DNA from: Rossellomorea sp. BNER
GTDB taxonomy: Bacteria; Bacillota; Bacilli; Bacillales; Bacillaceae_B
Direction of reading: 5' to 3'
Assembly (NCBI GenBank): GCA_024213275.1
Contig: JANAVG010000001.1
Coordinates: 48,835 to 112,834, forward strand
DNA: 64,000 nt
A model generated the notes under the pieces. That model ran no database searches, was not told where the DNA came from, and saw nothing but the letters and a program-made list of their open reading frames with translations. Each line of letters opens with the position of its first letter. Within the stretch, counting starts at the first letter, position 1. Position numbers and translations under genes: made by a program. Below, piece by piece: positions 8,472 to 17,650 of the stretch.

Positions 8472-9700
8472 TTCGCTTCGACCCCCGTTAAGGACTTTGC
8501 TGCTTCGTAAAATATCTGTACGCCATTTGCAAGATGCACGGCATCTGACCACTCTTCCGGACAATGACTAAGTCCATCTTTACTTGGAACAAAAATCATT
8601 CCTACATCGGTCACATCAGATAAAACCATTGCATCATGACCTGCACCGCTATTAATGGAACAGTATGGAATGCCTAATTCTGTACTCTTTTCCTTTAGTA
8701 AAGCAACAATTTCATTGTTCATATTTTTGGGCTTCATATATAATGGCTGTTCAACAGATATACTGTATCCTTGTTCTCTATAGGAATGAATCAAACTCTT
8801 TATTTTTGCGATGACATTGCTGATCGGTTCTTCCTGACTTGAACGGATATCGACGGAAAATTCCACTTTATTTGGAATCACATTCGCTCCATTAGGAAGA
8901 ACATGTAGGCGACCGGTAGTGATGACTGTCCCATTACCTTCCTCTATTGCAAGACCTGGGAATTGCGAAATAATATTTGCCGCAGCTATTAATGCATCTG
9001 TACGACGATCCATCGGTGTTGTACCTGCATGTCCAGCTTTTCCTTCAATGGTTACTTCTAATTGTGTCAATCCTACAATTCCTTCAACTACACCAATCGG
9101 AATATTCTTCTCTTCGAGGATCGGCCCTTGTTCAATATGCAACTCAAGAAACGATTTTATCGTATTAGGATCTCGTCTTTTTGGAAGCGAAGAATCCAAT
9201 CCAATTTTCCCCATTGCTTCTACCGTTGTCACACCATCTTTGTCTTTTAATCTCTTAAAACCTTCCTCACTAAGCGAACCTACCATTCCTCTTGATCCCA
9301 TTAGTCCTCCACCAAATCTAGCACCCTCTTCTTCAATAAGAGCGACAACTTCTAATGGATATTTAGGTGCTAGTTGATTTTCGGCAAAAAGACCTGCCAC
9401 TTCAAGTGCAACAATGACACCTGCTGGGCCATCAAATGAGCCACCATTTGGTACGGAATCAAAATGGGATCCAATTAGTACACTTGGAGCATCTTTTAAT
9501 GTACCCTCAAGTTTACCAAAAATATTGCCCAAACCATCTTCCTTGACAGTTAGACCGTATTCCTTCATTTTTTCTTTAATATAATTTCGTGTAAGTAAAT
9601 CTTCGTTACTATATGTCAGCCGTGTCATCCCTTTACCAGGTGTCGACGTAAATTCACTCAAATCATTTATTTGCTTTTCTATACGTTCCTTAAGATTCAA
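8468..9700 (-). CDS. M20-type Zn-dependent hydantoinase/carbamoylase (AllC/AmaB-like amidase)
   Basis: 410 residues, the usual length for N-carbamoyl-L-amino-acid hydrolases, allantoate amidohydrolases and beta-ureidopropionases of this family. Metal ligands are visible in GSHFDSVPNGGSFDGPAGV (H79, D90), in IEEEGARFGG (Glu pair near 125), in ELHIEQGPILEE, and in a C-terminal His in GAGHDAM. The VEGKAGHAGTTPMDRRTDAL-like stretch is the dimerisation domain. It should hydrolyse a carbamoyl or ureido amino acid in the cytoplasm. Which one is not decided by sequence. It is followed with a 4-base overlap by the amidohydrolase and preceded by a transporter gene about 115 bases upstream, with a small GAAACC/GGTTTC hairpin at 9791-9811 between. 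Confidence 0.92.
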   Translation of the reverse strand: MNLKERIEKQINDLSEFTSTPGKGMTRLTYSNEDLLTRNYIKEKMKEYGLTVKEDGLGNIFGKLEGTLKDAPSVLIGSHFDSVPNGGSFDGPAGVIVALEVAGLFAENQLAPKYPLEVVALIEEEGARFGGGLMGSRGMVGSLSEEGFKRLKDKDGVTTVEAMGKIGLDSSLPKRRDPNTIKSFLELHIEQGPILEEKNIPIGVVEGIVGLTQLEVTIEGKAGHAGTTPMDRRTDALIAAANIISQFPGLAIEEGNGTVITTGRLHVLPNGANVIPNKVEFSVDIRSSQEEPISNVIAKIKSLIHSYREQGYSISVEQPLYMKPKNMNNEIVALLKEKSTELGIPYCSINSGAGHDAMVLSDVTDVGMIFVPSKDGLSHCPEEWSDAVHLANGVQIFYEAAKSLTGVEAK

Positions 9701-9814
9701 TTCGATTTCCTCCTATTTTACGGCTTATTAACGAGCAGTAAGAATTCCGCTTAAAGGCTGTGAAATTTCAAGAGCCTAAAGTTGGGATGAGAAACCCCCA
9801 CTGATGGTTTCATA

Positions 9815-11005
9815 TTATAGGAATTGCACAAATACTCCCGCTAAAATAACCGATACGATTGTAACCGATATAAATCCACCGACAAGCATCGGAGGGAGCA
9901 TATGGCTTAATAAGGCTTCTCTTTCTTTTTCATCTTTTGTTAATGAATTGACGACTTCATTGGTAATAATATAATCAGCTGGAAAGCCATATAAGGCTGT
10001 TAATGATACGGCAAACGCCATTTCTTTGCTGACTTTTAATACTCTCCCGACAATGAATGAGAAGATATACATACCGATAACAGCTAAGATGATGCAAATA
10101 ACGAGTGGATATAGGATCTCCATCATCATACTTGGTGTTGCATTTTTTAATCCATCAAAGACGAAGAGCATAAGGATCATGATAGATAATCCAAATCCAT
10201 TTGCTTTTTGTAAAGGATGTTTTTCCAAGAAGCCAATACTTTTAGCAATAACCCCAAATAATAAGCAAAGTACAAATGCGTTAACGGACACAACTGGAGC
10301 TAATACAGTTGAAACTAGGTATGCGAGAAAAGCGACAACCCCAATTCGGAAAAATTTAAAGTATTCCGTATTATATTTTCCGGGAAGGTTCTTAAACAAC
10401 TTAAGCTCGGTCATGCCTTCTGCAGCGGATGAATCAGAATCATCCTTTTTTTCCGTTAATTGTCCATTTCGATATTGACCTAGAAGCTTCTTCCCTTCCT
10501 TTTTCAAGAAAATAGATGTTAAAGGATATCCAGCAAAGCCTTGCATCACATAAATAACAATAGCAAAAACAGACAAACTCGTTAGTCCGGCATTAGCTGC
10601 ACCTTCTGACATGATTAATGCAGATACCATACCGCCAACTAAAGGAGGAATCGCTACAAGGATTGTTTTTAGATCAAATATTAGTGTACCAATTCCGAAT
10701 AATAGGGATACAATGCCAAGTATACCTGAAAGAGAGATGACAATGGTTTTCCATTGTCTTATCAATTCTTTAATCGAAAGTAATGTTCCCATGTTTACAA
10801 TTAATAGGTACATCACCATCGTTGCGACTACCGGCGGAATACCTGCTACAGATACAATATCTTGTGGAAAAAATGTCCAGTATCCAATTAAAAAAAGAAT
10901 CGCACATATAAAAACTGAAGGTACCCATGCCTTTGTTCGGACGGCCACAAAATCCCCGATAAATAAAATAAGCAGTACAATAACTAAAGCTAACATTTGA
11001 GACAT
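9815..11005 (-). CDS. Multi-pass membrane transporter (possibly DUF3100-like)
   Basis: 396 residues with about ten hydrophobic segments split into two halves by a hydrophilic loop (KKEGKKLLGQYRNGQLTEKK, near residues 170-195), an arrangement common in secondary transporters built from two similar bundles. Glycine-rich GGMVSALIMSEGAANAG in the first half and YGFPADYIITNEVVNSL in the second are likely the substrate region. I do not recognise the family with certainty; it recalls DUF3100 and 2-hydroxycarboxylate/glutamate symporter-like proteins. Its place as the first gene before two amide-hydrolysing enzymes suggests uptake of an N-substituted amino acid or short peptide. Binding site AGGGAGGGCAC before the ATG. 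Confidence 0.7.
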   Translation of the reverse strand: MSQMLALVIVLLILFIGDFVAVRTKAWVPSVFICAILFLIGYWTFFPQDIVSVAGIPPVVATMVMYLLIVNMGTLLSIKELIRQWKTIVISLSGILGIVSLLFGIGTLIFDLKTILVAIPPLVGGMVSALIMSEGAANAGLTSLSVFAIVIYVMQGFAGYPLTSIFLKKEGKKLLGQYRNGQLTEKKDDSDSSAAEGMTELKLFKNLPGKYNTEYFKFFRIGVVAFLAYLVSTVLAPVVSVNAFVLCLLFGVIAKSIGFLEKHPLQKANGFGLSIMILMLFVFDGLKNATPSMMMEILYPLVICIILAVIGMYIFSFIVGRVLKVSKEMAFAVSLTALYGFPADYIITNEVVNSLTKDEKEREALLSHMLPPMLVGGFISVTIVSVILAGVFVQFL

Positions 11006-11332
11006 CTGAGTGCCCTCCCTTTCATTTTAATATTATTTCGATATAATACCATCTTATTTTCCGAATTGAAAGTATTTTTTAATAATTTAGTAAACACACA
11101 TTATTCCAATTACTCTTTTTACCTTTTTTCGGACTGTATGCTAGTAATAGAATCGGTAGTATCTAGCCACGGGTGGGCAATTTCATTATCCGATTGTTAA
11201 ATTGAGTTTAATGGATAAAAGCCTGCTGTCATCAGCCATTAGAGATAGCCTAAAGATAAATAATTAACTTAATGTATGCCATGACATTTGCAGCCTAATA
11301 AGTATTGCAAAAAATAATTAAACATAGAAAAA
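11006..11332. other. Intergenic region between yhgE and the transporter operon
   Basis: AT-rich, no open frame with a binding site. It holds the promoter region of the minus-strand transporter operon on its left side and, at the other end, the region downstream of yhgE. No repeat or RNA gene was recognised. Confidence 0.4.
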
Positions 11333-11362
11333 AGCCCTGCAGAGATTTCTCTCTACAAGGCT
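11333..11362 (-). terminator. yhgE terminator
   Basis: AGCC...AGAGA/TCTCT...GGCT arms. On the minus strand the stem is followed by TTTTTTC, a standard Rho-independent terminator about 15 bases after the yhgE stop. Confidence 0.8.
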
Positions 11363-11376
11363 CTATCAGCTTTGTC

Positions 11377-13548
11377 CTAATGAAACAATCCAGACTCTTT
11401 CGATTTCTTCATCAAGGCTTTTGTCTTCTTACTTAACGGACCTTTAAGGAAGGTTCCCATTAACAAAGCAATGAAACCAAATAGCGTTAGAAACATAAGA
11501 TCTTTATAAACTCTCTCCCAAACAATGCCTCCAACGGCTTCCCTCATCAAATCAATCGCATAAGAGAAAGGTAAGAACGGATGAATGGTTTGAAAGAATT
11601 CAGGGAGTAATGCTACAGGATACGTTCCTCCAGCTCCAGCAATTTGCAGCACAAGTAACACAATCGCCATTGCCTTTCCAACATCCCCAAATACCGAAAC
11701 TAATGTATAAACTACCAGGATAAATACTAAACTGCTTACCAATCCAAACAAGATAAACCAAACTGGTTCTGCGATATCCACTCCCATAATGAAGATATCA
11801 CCTGATGTCACCACAAGGGTTTGAACAAAGCCGATGCTAATAAAAGTAAAAAGTTTGCCAAAATAGATTTGTTTTTCTGTAAATCCTTCTGAATGATGAA
11901 TGCCTGTAGCTAACAAGGAAATTAGCAAAAGTCCTCCGACCCATATCGCAAGTACGGTATAAAAGGGAGTCATGGCTGTTCCATAGTTTGCAATTGGAAA
12001 TAAGCTGTTTTTATTGAGTTGAACGGGTTCCTCAAAGAATCCCTTCTCTGCTTCTGGATCATTTTGCAGTAACTCAATGATTTCATTGATGTCCGTTTCC
12101 CCTTGGATTTCTCGAATCCGATCGGCTAATTGATTAATCTTATCGTTGACGTATGGGAATTCGCCTATTATATACTTGAGAGTTTCTTCCCCTTCTCCCA
12201 AGTTCCCCTCTGTATTTGCCAGGATTTTTTCTACTTCTGGCAGAGTAGATTGGATCTTAATCAAGATTTCCCTGGCATCACTCAATGTTTTCTTGGCATT
12301 TGCTACCTCTTGTCTGACAGTAGGCTCGATGTTTTCATTATATTCTTTGATAAATGCATCAATTTCATTTGCCGTTGCAGCTGATTTTTCCTGAAGTTGA
12401 GCGATTAAACCATCCACTTCTTGTTGTTTGTCAGAAAGAAATGTATTGATCTTTTCGCTGCTTTCTTGGATTGTCTGTAGTTCCTTCTTCAACAAAGCTA
12501 ATTGTTCAAGAGCCTGTTGGATTTGTTCTTGATTCTGGTTTGAGCCTTGTTCGGCATTATTCTGCTCTTGAAGCTGCTTTAATGCAGCCTCTGCTGCCTC
12601 TATATTCTTAACCGAACTGGCTATCTGCTCATTGATCTGATCACTAATTTGATTTCCTTGGTTCAAGTTAATATCAGAAGATTGCACAGTTCTGATAAAA
12701 TTGTTCACTTTCGTCGCCATACTCTGTACCTGCTCTAGATTCTTTTGAACCTGAGGAGCAATTTCATTTAGTCGATTCTCAGCCTTCTTCAAAAACTCCG
12801 TCGTTTCATCTATCGTCTGCAATCCATCGCCAGTTACACGATTTGCTTCTGGAATCAATGCTTGTGCATCATCAATCATTTTTTGAGCACTTTGCGCATC
12901 TGACAGGGACTCATTTAGTAAGTTATGGATCTCAGGCAGCTTTTCTTCCATTTGAAAAACATACTCTTCAAATCGTTTAATATCAGGAAGGTCCTTTTCA
13001 ATCTCAAGCCCTAATTCATTAAACTTATCAAAAATAGTACCATTCACCGTTGAAATAAAGTTACTTGTAATTTTATCGACGATCCCGCCTGCACCGGATT
13101 CCGTGATTTTAGGCGCAATGGCATTGATTTTTTCATTCACATAATACTCAACCTTCGCCTTTTCCGGATGATCCTTAATGACGGAACCTAATTTTTTAGA
13201 GAAATTTTCTGGAATCACGATAACGGCAAAATAGTCTCCGTACTCCACCTTATCCATCGCTTCTTCACGATCAACAAATTGCCAATCCATATCATCATTC
13301 TTCTTCAGTTCTTTGACGAGCTCATCCCCGATATGAATTTCCTTATCACGAACCGTAGCCCCTGCATCTTCATTTACAATCCCTACTGGAAGCTGATCCG
13401 TTTGACTATAAGGGTCCCAAGACGCTTCAATGTTAAACCAGGCATATAAAGAAGGTAATAACGTCAATCCTCCAATTAATATGGCCGCAACCCAATTGGT
13501 AAAAATGTTCTTAATATCTTTTGTAAAAATGCTCCACATGTTGTTCAT
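11377..13548 (-). CDS. yhgE: YhgE/Pip family membrane protein (ABC-2 permease-like)
   Basis: 723 residues. The N terminus has one membrane segment and the signature LPSLYAWFNIEASWDPYSQT, then the extracellular EDAGATVRDKEIHIGDELV region typical of YhgE, Pip (phage infection protein) and EsaA. A long extracellular part (about residues 180-480) is rich in Gln/Glu heptads and should be coiled coil. Five or so membrane segments follow from about residue 520, of the ABC-2 permease type. Pip is a phage receptor in Lactococcus, and related proteins work with type VII secretion; the role in Bacillus is unsettled. Two near-adjacent ATG codons (13548, 13539) could serve as start. Expressed alone, with its own terminator. 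Confidence 0.9.
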   Translation of the reverse strand: MNNMWSIFTKDIKNIFTNWVAAILIGGLTLLPSLYAWFNIEASWDPYSQTDQLPVGIVNEDAGATVRDKEIHIGDELVKELKKNDDMDWQFVDREEAMDKVEYGDYFAVIVIPENFSKKLGSVIKDHPEKAKVEYYVNEKINAIAPKITESGAGGIVDKITSNFISTVNGTIFDKFNELGLEIEKDLPDIKRFEEYVFQMEEKLPEIHNLLNESLSDAQSAQKMIDDAQALIPEANRVTGDGLQTIDETTEFLKKAENRLNEIAPQVQKNLEQVQSMATKVNNFIRTVQSSDINLNQGNQISDQINEQIASSVKNIEAAEAALKQLQEQNNAEQGSNQNQEQIQQALEQLALLKKELQTIQESSEKINTFLSDKQQEVDGLIAQLQEKSAATANEIDAFIKEYNENIEPTVRQEVANAKKTLSDAREILIKIQSTLPEVEKILANTEGNLGEGEETLKYIIGEFPYVNDKINQLADRIREIQGETDINEIIELLQNDPEAEKGFFEEPVQLNKNSLFPIANYGTAMTPFYTVLAIWVGGLLLISLLATGIHHSEGFTEKQIYFGKLFTFISIGFVQTLVVTSGDIFIMGVDIAEPVWFILFGLVSSLVFILVVYTLVSVFGDVGKAMAIVLLVLQIAGAGGTYPVALLPEFFQTIHPFLPFSYAIDLMREAVGGIVWERVYKDLMFLTLFGFIALLMGTFLKGPLSKKTKALMKKSKESGLFH

Positions 13549-13672
13549 CCCGATCTTCTTGTTTTACTATTAGACTTTGGATATATCTTCATTTTATTCA
13601 AGATATAAGTATAGCATTGTAGAAAAAGATTTTTAAACTTTTCTTACTGTAACCTTTTCATATAATCCAAAC

Positions 13673-13705
13673 AAGCCGGTTTCCATTAAGAAAAGAAACC
13701 GGCTT
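13673..13705 (-). terminator. Terminator of the ketoacyl synthase/kinase operon
   Basis: AAGCCGGTTTC and GAAACCGGCTT form an 11-bp perfect stem with T-rich sequence on both sides, so it can work in either direction. It lies about 100 bases past the kinase stop. Confidence 0.8.
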
Positions 13706-13806
13706 TTTGAGTTGAGCCCCTTTGCATTAGTTAATGGTTTATTTCACATTTAATTGAGCAAAGAATTTTAGTTTTACCACCCTTATCTACACAGTTAAGT
13801 AAGATT

Positions 13807-15537
13807 TCATGATGCCGCTTTAAGAATAATCGTCATCACTGTCCCCCATTTCTCTTTACTCTTGATCCTCATTTCCCCGTTATTATCGCTAATAAGTTTA
13901 AAACATATAGTAAGTCCTATACCTGTACCTTTTTCTTTGCTTGTATAAAAAGGCTCTCCAATTCGAGAAAGGCGTTTTTTCGATATCCCTTCTCCATTAT
14001 CAATCACGCGTATACGGATGTTTTCTTCATGATAATGATCCAATATAATCTTCACTTTGCCCTCTTTAGGTATCGCTTCTAAACTGTTTTTTATCACATT
14101 GATGATCACTTGCTTAAGGTGGGCTTTCTCCATTAAAACATGGGTAAACGTTTCCAAACGATTCACTAAGACAATTTCTTTATTCTGTTCCATGGCCATA
14201 GCCTCAAATAGAAGATTTATGTTTTTCATTTCTTCAGCAAGATTCACACGCGTTTGCAATTGTGCCTTGTGCTCCTTCGCTTCAGGTTTTGCTAATATCA
14301 ATAATTCTTTTAGTACTTGATTGATACGATCAATTTCTTCTAACACTAGATTTTCAAATTCAGATTGGGAACTTCGCTCTTTTAGAAGCTGAATAAACCC
14401 TCGGATGGTCGTCAAAGGATTACGGATTTCATGGGCGACACTAGCCGCCATTTCTCCGATCACTTTTAATTTCTCAGAAGAAAGTAATAATTGCTCATTT
14501 TGTTTTTGTTCTGTCACATCAAGACCAAAGAAAAGGGTATAGGCTTCTCCTGGGTATTCATGTAATTCTTTATAACCCCATTGAATATAGTAAACCTCTC
14601 CTTTTGAATCAATGAACTTCTGAATTCCTTTATAGTCAGATTCGATCATTTGTGTTTGAGTTAATAATTCCCTAAAGTCCCGTCCAAGCAACTCCTCTCT
14701 AGCGGTAGATAACAAGTCGCAAAAGGAATCATTCACTTTGACAATTTGATTTTGGCTGTTTTTCACTAATAGATAGTTGGGATTAATATTCATAATCGCT
14801 TCTAGCAATTCGCTTTGCCTTGTTAACTTTCGATTGATTCGATTGATTTTATCCGATTGCATTTGAAAGAATCCTAGAAATAATATAATAGCAATCAATA
14901 TAGAATTGAAACTAGAAAGATATAAAGGAATAAAGGTAAAACCGCTTAGGACGCCATTCGTAAAAATCAACACGGCCGCCCAAACCAATTTGCAATAAAA
15001 AGACTTATAATAATGTGCTTTCAGCTTTAAAGTGACAGCTAAAAGAAGAAATGTATTCATAAATACTAATAAGATACTAACAATAAATGTAGAGTTTAAA
15101 ACACCATAAACAGGGAGTAAATGAGATGGTGATAATGGTGTTTCTTCAATCATAGTAAACGACTTTACTCCGAGCTCGGTAAAATTAACCAAATAAACAG
15201 TCATGCTATAAATAACTACGATAAAAAGACCTTTTCGATTAAAAAATAATTTAAATCGCTTTAATTGAGGGTTTTCGCGAATGAGATGATACGGAAAAAA
15301 ATACATTAATGGCATAATAAATATGGATCCCATTCGAAACAATCTAAACAGACCATCAATGGTAGCCAAACTTAATAATTCATCCGCGTAAAGAATGGCA
15401 ATATCAATCTGCCAAAAGGAAAGCATCAAAAGAAAAAGCGATAATGCTTTGGACAAAGGAGTCTTTGAAAAAAACAAAATGGAAATGGCGATGATGAAAG
15501 GAATGATAGAAATCGCTAGTAGTAAAATAAATTCCAT
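13807..15537 (-). CDS. Sensor histidine kinase with membrane domain and PAS
   Basis: 576 residues. The first 225 hold seven hydrophobic segments, resembling the 7TM input domains of some Bacillus sporulation kinases such as KinB-like proteins. A PAS domain follows (about 240-350), then HisKA with phospho-acceptor H369 in SVAHEIRNPLTTIRGF, and HATPase_c with NVIKNSLEAI (N box), DNGEGI (G1) and GTGIGLTIC (G2). It should autophosphorylate and pass phosphate to a response regulator not encoded nearby, or to Spo0F as orphan sporulation kinases do (inference). Start: ATG 15537 follows AAAGGAGGAAAG; it lies one base past the ketoacyl synthase stop, so the two are cotranscribed. A longer in-frame start lacks a binding site. 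Confidence 0.92.
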   Translation of the reverse strand: MEFILLLAISIIPFIIAISILFFSKTPLSKALSLFLLMLSFWQIDIAILYADELLSLATIDGLFRLFRMGSIFIMPLMYFFPYHLIRENPQLKRFKLFFNRKGLFIVVIYSMTVYLVNFTELGVKSFTMIEETPLSPSHLLPVYGVLNSTFIVSILLVFMNTFLLLAVTLKLKAHYYKSFYCKLVWAAVLIFTNGVLSGFTFIPLYLSSFNSILIAIILFLGFFQMQSDKINRINRKLTRQSELLEAIMNINPNYLLVKNSQNQIVKVNDSFCDLLSTAREELLGRDFRELLTQTQMIESDYKGIQKFIDSKGEVYYIQWGYKELHEYPGEAYTLFFGLDVTEQKQNEQLLLSSEKLKVIGEMAASVAHEIRNPLTTIRGFIQLLKERSSQSEFENLVLEEIDRINQVLKELLILAKPEAKEHKAQLQTRVNLAEEMKNINLLFEAMAMEQNKEIVLVNRLETFTHVLMEKAHLKQVIINVIKNSLEAIPKEGKVKIILDHYHEENIRIRVIDNGEGISKKRLSRIGEPFYTSKEKGTGIGLTICFKLISDNNGEMRIKSKEKWGTVMTIILKAAS

Positions 15538-15538
15538 T

Positions 15539-16711
15539 TTACTTTCCTCCTTTTGAAATAAATGTACAGCTATTACTCCCTCCATAACCCTGAGATGTAA
15601 TGAGCACGCTTTGAACTTCTTTTTGTAATGGTGATTCTCTAATTGGTAATTTTGGATAGTGCGTTTTTTCAGAAGATATAGTAGGAGGGATAAAATGGTT
15701 CTCCATGCTAACCAAACTAGAAATGACTTGAAACATTCCCGATGCCCCCATTGAATGGCCTACCATCCCTTTAATAGAGGTGATAGGAATATCATACTTA
15801 TTGAATCTTTTTTCATAGATATAGGCTTCAATATCATCATTTTTCTTAATCCCAAGTCCCTGACTGTTGATATAAGTAGGGATGTCAGAACCAATACATT
15901 CATCAACTGCTTTTAATAAGGAACCCCCTGCCGGATCTGTTTGATGTAGAGAAAGCGCATCTTGTGTCATCGAAGTTTTTCTAACCACTCCTAAAACCTT
16001 TGCTTCCCTTTGAGAAGCAATATCTTGACGTTCAACGATTATAACACCGGCTCCTTCTGACATGGAAAATCCTTTGCCACCAGAAAATGGCCCATAAGGG
16101 GCTTCTCCTTCTTTTCGCACTTGTAAAACTTTTAATGGCAAAAATCCTTTCATTAACGTTTCACAAACGGTCGCATCAGTCCCTCCAACAATACAAATAT
16201 CCGCCTGATTTGACTTTAGGAGAATATCCGCTAAATGCAAAGCATCCATTCCTGATGTACAACTATTTGCCAATGTAAAAGACATCCCATTCAATTGGAA
16301 TGCTGCACAAACACTGGAGGACAAAGAATAGGCATTCATATTACCAATCGTAAAAGGAGATGCTCGCCTAGGCTGGGCTAACTCCTTTGTATGGTTGATG
16401 ACTTCAGAAATGACGCCACCAGAAGATCCAATGACTACCGCTACACGGTAGTCTTCTAATTTTACCATAGCCATTTTAATGGCATCTTGGCAAGCGTGAA
16501 GCAAGAATTGTACCGCTTTTGGATACCTTTTGCCGTTTGGTAACGACGTAATCCTTATATCCTCCTCCTTCACTCTTCCTACATACAAGGTTTTGTCATG
16601 AAAAGTTTCTTCTTGTAAAACATCCTCCCCCTTTTTAAGAATTTCGGTAAATCGCTCAATGGTTGAAAATTTCGGCCCTATAATTCCACTTCCTGTGATA
16701 ACTGTTTCCAT
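15539..16711 (-). CDS. Beta-ketoacyl synthase (FabF-like) with a missing catalytic His
   Basis: 390 residues with the thiolase fold of KAS II-type enzymes. The nucleophile C151 in LANSCTSGMDAL is present and the second histidine H319 in IKGMVGHSMGASG is present. The first catalytic histidine, normally in NAHGT, is replaced by Gln (Q284 in YINSQGLGIKKND). Decarboxylation of malonyl-ACP depends on both histidines, so condensing activity is doubtful. It may be an acyl-binding or acyl-transferring relative. No acyl carrier protein or ketoreductase is nearby; instead the next gene, one base away, is a membrane sensor kinase. Start: ATG 16711 after AAGGGGAT; a longer in-frame start lacks this. The job is unknown; an acyl-chain sensing role is only a guess. 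Confidence 0.88.
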   Translation of the reverse strand: METVITGSGIIGPKFSTIERFTEILKKGEDVLQEETFHDKTLYVGRVKEEDIRITSLPNGKRYPKAVQFLLHACQDAIKMAMVKLEDYRVAVVIGSSGGVISEVINHTKELAQPRRASPFTIGNMNAYSLSSSVCAAFQLNGMSFTLANSCTSGMDALHLADILLKSNQADICIVGGTDATVCETLMKGFLPLKVLQVRKEGEAPYGPFSGGKGFSMSEGAGVIIVERQDIASQREAKVLGVVRKTSMTQDALSLHQTDPAGGSLLKAVDECIGSDIPTYINSQGLGIKKNDDIEAYIYEKRFNKYDIPITSIKGMVGHSMGASGMFQVISSLVSMENHFIPPTISSEKTHYPKLPIRESPLQKEVQSVLITSQGYGGSNSCTFISKGGK

Positions 16712-16877
16712 AAACCATATCCCCTTACAATTAGGTAACAACATTCTTCAATTCTATTCTACTATAAAAAAAGTGAAGCGATTTGCCCCACTTTAAATCT
16801 TAGATTCATTCTTTTAGACACAGATATTAATCAAAAACTTTTTCAATAAACTATTCTTGAGGATAGTATTGAAGATA

Positions 16878-16923
16878 AAAACGCCTTCCTTTCGTATGGT
16901 TTCAACAAAAAGAGCGGCGTTTT
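16878..16923. terminator. AAAACGCC/GGCGTTTT hairpin
   Basis: Arms AAAACGCC and GGCGTTTT with inner TTTCG/AAAAAGAG pairing, followed by GTTTTT on the plus strand and TTTTATC on the minus strand. It is probably a bidirectional terminator insulating the ketoacyl synthase operon from genes to the right. A 60-codon plus-strand frame covering it is not supported as a gene. A second small palindrome, GGGATAT/ATATCCC, lies at about 16951-16971. Confidence 0.45.
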
Positions 16924-17082
16924 GTTTTTATCATTTTTCTTTAGCTAGTTGGGATATGAGAGAAATATCCCATCACGATGTAACGGGTTCTGTTTTGAAG
17001 GCAAAATCCCAATTAGCATTTGAATCGGCTGTTAAATAACAGCGAAATCACACTTGAATGATAACAATATAGAACGGAAAAA

Positions 17083-17202
17083 GGGGCTGTCCTAAAAGGG
17101 ATCAGGAACCACCATGTTCGTCCATTGATAGAAGATACTCTTGAGGTTTTCTTCTATCTATTGAAGTTATGGTTCCTGACTCCTTGGTTTTTAGGACAGC
17201 CC
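17083..17202. repeat. Dispersed palindromic element, copy 3 (complete)
   Basis: About 120 bases from GGGGCTGTCC to GGACAGCCC, same orientation as copy 1, with GGAACCACCATG/ATGGTTCC and TAGAAGA/TCTTCTA arms. It stands alone in a gene-free stretch, not directly after a stop codon. Confidence 0.85.
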
Positions 17203-17262
17203 TTTGTTTTTTATTAGTAATATCTAGCGGGTTCCCTTTTTGACTCCCCTACATATTGATAT

Positions 17263-17370
17263 GTGCATAAATTTGAAATCTCGTGCATTTACTTTAAATT
17301 GTCGTGCATAAAATTAGATTCTGGTGCATTATCTAGTCGTTTTTGTGCACAAAATCAAAAAGTTGTGCAT
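17263..17370. repeat. GTGCAT repeats spaced 20/21 bases
   Basis: GTGCAT occurs at 17263, 17283, 17304, 17324 and 17365, with GTGCAC at 17345. The spacings are 20, 21, 20, 21 and 20. Between them lies AT-rich sequence such as AAATTTGAAATC or AAAATTAGATTCT that is only loosely conserved. The regular step is close to two turns of DNA. It lies downstream of the minus-strand epimerase region, beside palindromic element copy 3. No known binding site was matched. Confidence 0.7.
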
Positions 17371-17477
17371 TACCATATTCAAGACAATGAAAATGATGTA
17401 CTGGAATGATTAATCGTATGAATTCAAGAGGGAAAACAAAAAATAAATGATTTAATAAGGTTCCATTAATGCCCCTT

Positions 17478-17633
17478 TTAATGAAATACTGATTTATTAT
17501 TTCTTAACCTAAAGAGCAAGTAAATACCAACTAAAAATACAAGTATTCCTATCTGCCAAGACGATAGGTTAACATCTTGAAACAAGATAAAATTCCAATA
17601 TTTATATGGGTAAATAAATATAACTGGTATCAA
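17478..17633 (-). CDS. Possible small membrane peptide (51 residues)
   Basis: A frame opening just after the epimerase stop. It uses a TTG start at 17633 and encodes about 51 residues. The product has an N-terminal hydrophobic stretch IPVIFIYPYKYWNFILF and a clear membrane segment WQIGILVFLVGIYLLFRLRN, followed by a short basic tail. The composition is typical of small Bacillus membrane proteins, but there is no convincing ribosome binding site and the start is uncertain. It could equally be a relic of a longer gene. Confidence 0.3.
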   Translation of the reverse strand: MIPVIFIYPYKYWNFILFQDVNLSSWQIGILVFLVGIYLLFRLRNNKSVFH

Positions 17634-17650
17634 TCTGAAAATAGAACCCG

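Noticed and set aside
16857..17039. 60-codon plus-strand open frame upstream of copy 3 of the palindromic element
   Set aside because: It overlaps a hairpin and has no binding site or recognisable product; possible but not supported.
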